From positions 74,746,070 through 74,810,069 of the forward strand of contig NC_090745.1 in assembly GCF_036898095.1 (NCBI RefSeq): a DNA stretch of 64,000 nt, read 5' to 3'. Shown piece by piece: positions 60,081 through 64,000 of this stretch (the first letter of the stretch is position 1; every line of letters starts with the position of its first letter). Under the pieces are notes generated by a model. The model did not search any database, had not been told where the DNA came from, and saw nothing but the letters and a program-made list of their open reading frames with translations. The position numbers and the translations under genes were made by a program. The DNA comes from Palaemon carinicauda (taxonomy: Eukaryota > Arthropoda > Malacostraca > Decapoda > Palaemonidae).

Positions 60081-62244
60081 TTGTGAGTATTTATGACACT
60101 ATCTCACTTTGATATTTATGTCTTTATTACATATTCTTCAAACGTGAAACCAAAATAAAACGGTAAAAGTATAAGATATTATTATCTGCTTTTGTTAAAA
60201 CATGTCCTTAGCCAACTGGTTAATCAGGTTCATTACGGAAAAAGTGTCCCATAACACCAAATCTGGAAAACGTTCACCAACCTACACAAAAGAGAAACAT
60301 AAGGTAACAAATCTTTATATATGAGATAATATTTAAATATAATGATGTCGAGATGATTAATAAAATAATTACTCAAGCTTACGACATTTAATCCAGAAAG
60401 CTAGGTGATTTTGAAATATTCCTCACTTCAAGCCCTAAGTATAAGATTTCTGAAGATTCAGGTCAGCAGGAAGATCAGTAGCAGCAACAGGAATCCTCCA
60501 AAATCTTTATTCTTAGTCCATGACGTAGACATATGACAAAGATGAACACATCCTAGAAGAAAGGTAATAGATGAATATCTGGCCGTGGGTATTTTGCCTA
60601 GAGAAAGTAAAGGTTGAGAACTTTAAATACACACCAATGTAAACATCCTCCCAAGCTACTTGCTACATAGCTATCTTCTTTTGCCAGGTAATACTTTAGG
60701 ACAAGTCTCTTACATTTATATGAAAATTCTGGAAATAAATTGTTCTAAAGAAAATTATAACAAACGTGTTACATACTTGATTGCTTGTGCTTGAAGAAAC
60801 CGAAACAGCGAAACTAAGAAGGAAGAAATAACAGAAGTCTGAAGTTAACAGTCATGCCAACGAAAAACAGCGACAAAAATAAAAGAAAAATAGTCAAAGA
60901 GAAAAGCAGGAGTAGTTTATGGTAAAAAAAGAAAAAGAAACTTTAGTTAAAGTCGGATTAAAATCAGAGTTGTTGAAGTCATTCTTAACTCAAGTTTCCA
61001 ACTCCACCTTGTTTTTGGTACTCGCTGCGGAGAATTACAGTTCTCAGTGGACAGTAAAATGTGTGTATTTTGTTTTGGAAAGTGTATATGTGTCTGTGTG
61101 TGAGTAGAGAGAGAGAGAGAGAGAGAGAGAAATTTTTCATATTCAAAAGAGGAGGTTTAATGCTTTAATTTCACCTCCTGCATATTAGAAGTAGAGAAGA
61201 CATTAGGATGAATTAATTACGTGAAAACAAGTTTAGCGGATCTAATTACACTTATTGTCGTATCTTATAGAAAATGAAGACGAACATTATTGAATATGAT
61301 ATACAAGATAGTTAATATTATACAGAGCTAGAATTTCTCCCTTGAGAAAAGGAGAAAGTCGTTTGAGCAAATTTTTCCAATACACGTCTAAAGGGACGAC
61401 AGGTTTGATAATTAATACCCCGAAATTAGCTCGATTCTCTATAAAATCCCGAATGAGGTGAAGAATTTTGAAGATAATACCATCACAGGCTTGAAAAGAA
61501 CTGAATGCAAGAGAATGAACAACAAAAGGAAATAGAAAAACCTTATTTTGTTATAAGGATAGAGATCTAATCCCTAAGAAAGAAAGAAGTGTACATGACT
61601 AAATGGAATGGAGAACTATTAAATAACCTAAAGGATAACAAGAGAAAGCTTGGAAACATGACATGAAAACATAAAAGATGAATAAAGATTAAAGTTATGA
61701 TGAGATAATTAGAAACGAAGTTTTACTGATAAGATGACGTAAAGGAAAGAAGGATCAAGAAAATATTAACAACATTGAAAATTAATGTGCTATTGTTTAT
61801 TGTCAATGGTAAGAATAATGCCAACATTGACTAGTTGCAATAGTGTCAAAAAACGATACTGTTCATCGATCAAAGTTCCATAATTACAGACCAGGATGTG
61901 GTGTTTTTGATAAAGAATTAGTAAGACAAGAAGAACAGAAAATAAGGAAAATGTTAAAAAGAGCAGGGACGAAATACAGAAGTAAAACTCAATTTTAAAA
62001 ACTGATTAAAAGAAGTAGAGTCAATTGGATTATAAGAAGAGACATATCTATTTTCCAGGTCCATAGTAAGCTAAAACAAATAAATTAACGTCTTTTTTAA
62101 AGAAGTATTTAACGGCTATCTGTAAGCATAATCTTCATGAAATGGCTACCTCTGTTAATGTCCAAAAGGCTTAATTGTAAGTAGGTCAAGGACAATGCCT
62201 CCTCAGCATCCCGATCTTAGCATTGATAATGTTCTTATTAACTT
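60081..62244. other. Unassigned AT-rich DNA with a short (GA)n
   Basis: No gene recognised. A (GA)n tract lies at 61,105-61,131. Short frames such as 60,919-61,107 have no recognisable domain. Confidence 0.5.
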
Positions 62245-62775
62245 AAGACTCTTTTGAAATTCTATGTGTGATTCTTGATAGCGAATTTACTTTGGAGAAA
62301 CACATTCTGTGTGTCTCTTCTTCAAAAAATAGTCTTATGGAGAAAGTCTTTTAAGAGATTCGCTGATCAATCTGTTCTGAAGAAGTGTTTTAATTCTTTC
62401 ATTCTACCTTGCTTCGAGTATCTCTCTCCTGTCAGGTCTTCTGCTGCTAAATCTAATCTTAATTTGTTGCCAAAAACTTAAGTCTATCAAATTTCTTATT
62501 CATGATCTAGATGTTAATGTCTGACATAGTCGTTCAGTTAGCTCGTTATGCATATTGCATAAGATTTTTCATAATTCTAACAATCGTATACATTCAGATG
62601 CTTCCGGACAGTACTATGCTGTTCGTAATACAAGGTATGCTGTTAATTCTAACAGCAATTCCTTCTACACCATTATGTTCAATACTACACAATATCCTAT
62701 AATTTTCATTGAAACTGAGATCAAGATATGGAATGAGCTTCATAATCAAATATTTGAATCAGTGAAACTTTAAAA
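62245..62775 (+). pseudogene. LINE RT C-terminus, same family as 9.4 kb
   Basis: 'ILDSEFTLEKHILCVSSSK', then 'FADQSVLKKCFNSFILPCFE' and 'KIFHNSNNRIHSDASGQYYA' in shifting frames match the copy at 9,427-9,951. This copy starts slightly further upstream, including the 'LEKHI' part missing from the other. Stops and frame changes are present; it is more diverged. Confidence 0.8.
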
Positions 62776-63025
62776 GTTCAAACTTGCAACGATTATTTTT
62801 TATCTTAAAAAGACGGGTATAAGTCTCTTTATATAGTTTAGAAAGATCTATCATAATGTTTTTACTGTTCTAGTACATGTTCTTTTAATTATGCTTTGCT
62901 TCTGTCATAGTTTATTTATATCCCTATTTCCATCCCTCACTGGTCTAAATATCCTAGTAGTTGATGACCTTGGGCTCATATCATCCTGCTTTTCAAACTA
63001 GAGTTGTAGCTCACCTGGTAATAAT
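62776..63025 (+). mobile_element. LINE 3' UTR tail
   Basis: 'ATATCATCCTGCTTTTCAAA' and 'CTAGAGTTGTAGCTCACCTG' followed by a short (AAT)3. This is the same tail as at 10,080-10,175. Confidence 0.75.
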
Positions 63026-63169
63026 AATGCTAAAAAGTGTTATTTAATGCCTCACCTCAAATAAATCAGAAATATACTTTGATTTGAAAATAAGTAGAAA
63101 TTAATTATGTACTTTTTGGTGGACCAGTTGAATGGGCAGCAGTTTGGCAAGGTAAAAAAGAGGAAAATT

Positions 63170-63171
<2 letters not shown>
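63026..63171. other. No recognised feature
   Basis: A short AT-rich gap between the LINE tail and (CT)n. Confidence 0.4.

Positions 63172-63261
<90 letters not shown>
63172..63261. repeat. (CT)n microsatellite
   Basis: An uninterrupted (CT)n run. Confidence 0.95.
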
Positions 63262-63263
<2 letters not shown>

Positions 63264-63469
63264 ACTGAAGATCAGAAAGAAGAAGATACATAACGGAAAA
63301 AGTAAAGATACAAGTCAAAAAGCCTTCATAAGCATAATGGACATCGATTCTCTTTTATTTCAGAGGAAAAAAAATAGTTTTTACGATTAAAAAAATTCTG
63401 TATAATACCTCATCCAAAAATATAGGTAATGGTAACCATGTCACGTTTCACTTACCCAAATCAACATTA

Positions 63470-63472
<3 letters not shown>

Positions 63473-63550
<78 letters not shown>
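63473..63550. repeat. (GA)n microsatellite
   Basis: A (GA)n run lying 212 bp from a (CT)n run, so the two can pair as inverted arms. Confidence 0.95.
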
Positions 63551-63553
<3 letters not shown>

Positions 63554-63605
63554 TGGCCACATGTAAGACATGGAATTATTTGGCTGACGAATCATCTGAC
63601 TATAT

Positions 63606-63856
<251 letters not shown>

Positions 63857-64000
63857 TAATACATTATAAACCCATGACCCAAGGGATCATTGGAGAATTG
63901 GGAGTGTGTGAACAACAAGCCATAACAGGGTGCGAAAGTAAAACCAAGCTAAATCATTGCATAGGTAACATTTTGTTATGTATAGTCAACATATCACAAG

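Overview
The window looks like repeat-rich intergenic DNA from a decapod crustacean, quite possibly a penaeid shrimp. This rests on the very high density of long (TA)n, (GA/CT)n and (AAT/ATT)n microsatellites, and on decayed LINE, Ty3/gypsy, piggyBac and DIRS-type families that resemble those I know from decapod genomes. The species call is inference. I see no host gene, rRNA, tRNA or CRISPR. Every coding sequence I can support belongs to a mobile element.

Layout. (1) 1-6.4 kb, minus strand: a DIRS-like tyrosine-recombinase retrotransposon with a gag-like ORF, an intact RT-RNase H ORF, and the start of the recombinase cut by the window edge. Its leader carries a cluster of GCCGGC palindromes and two perfect hairpins. 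(2) 6.46-8.4 kb: (TA)n, then an LTR copy and a gag-like remnant. (3) 8.7-10.3 kb: a pile-up of truncated tails of one LINE family joined through (AAT)n tracts. (4) 11.6-21.6 kb: a decayed Ty3/gypsy element with both LTRs, split in pol by a 5.8-kb piggyBac-like DNA transposon with long inverted ends. (5) 21.6-26.3 kb: microsatellites, LINE fragments and a dispersed repeat. (6) 26.4-46.98 kb: a 20.6-kb satellite array of 45-bp units. It contains three near-identical 5,558-bp higher-order copies and then older ~1.16-kb copies. (7) 46.98-50.8 kb: a decayed LTR-element pol in the unusual order integrase then RT-RNase H, followed by an LTR matching the one at 6.9 kb. (8) 51.4-51.8 kb: a perfect 102-bp inverted repeat around (TA)n. 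(9) 55.24-60.08 kb, minus strand: a young, structurally complete LTR element that encodes Gag but no RT, RNase H or integrase. It has near-identical LTRs, a 4-bp target duplication, a polypurine tract and an 18-nt primer site of tRNA-Lys type. (10) 60.1-64 kb: unassigned DNA, one LINE fragment and microsatellites.

How the parts work together: the elements are nested, and microsatellites sit at many element ends. The best candidates for something undescribed are the Gag-only LTR element at 55.2-60.1 kb and the 5,558-bp higher-order satellite that abuts a retrotransposon integrase.
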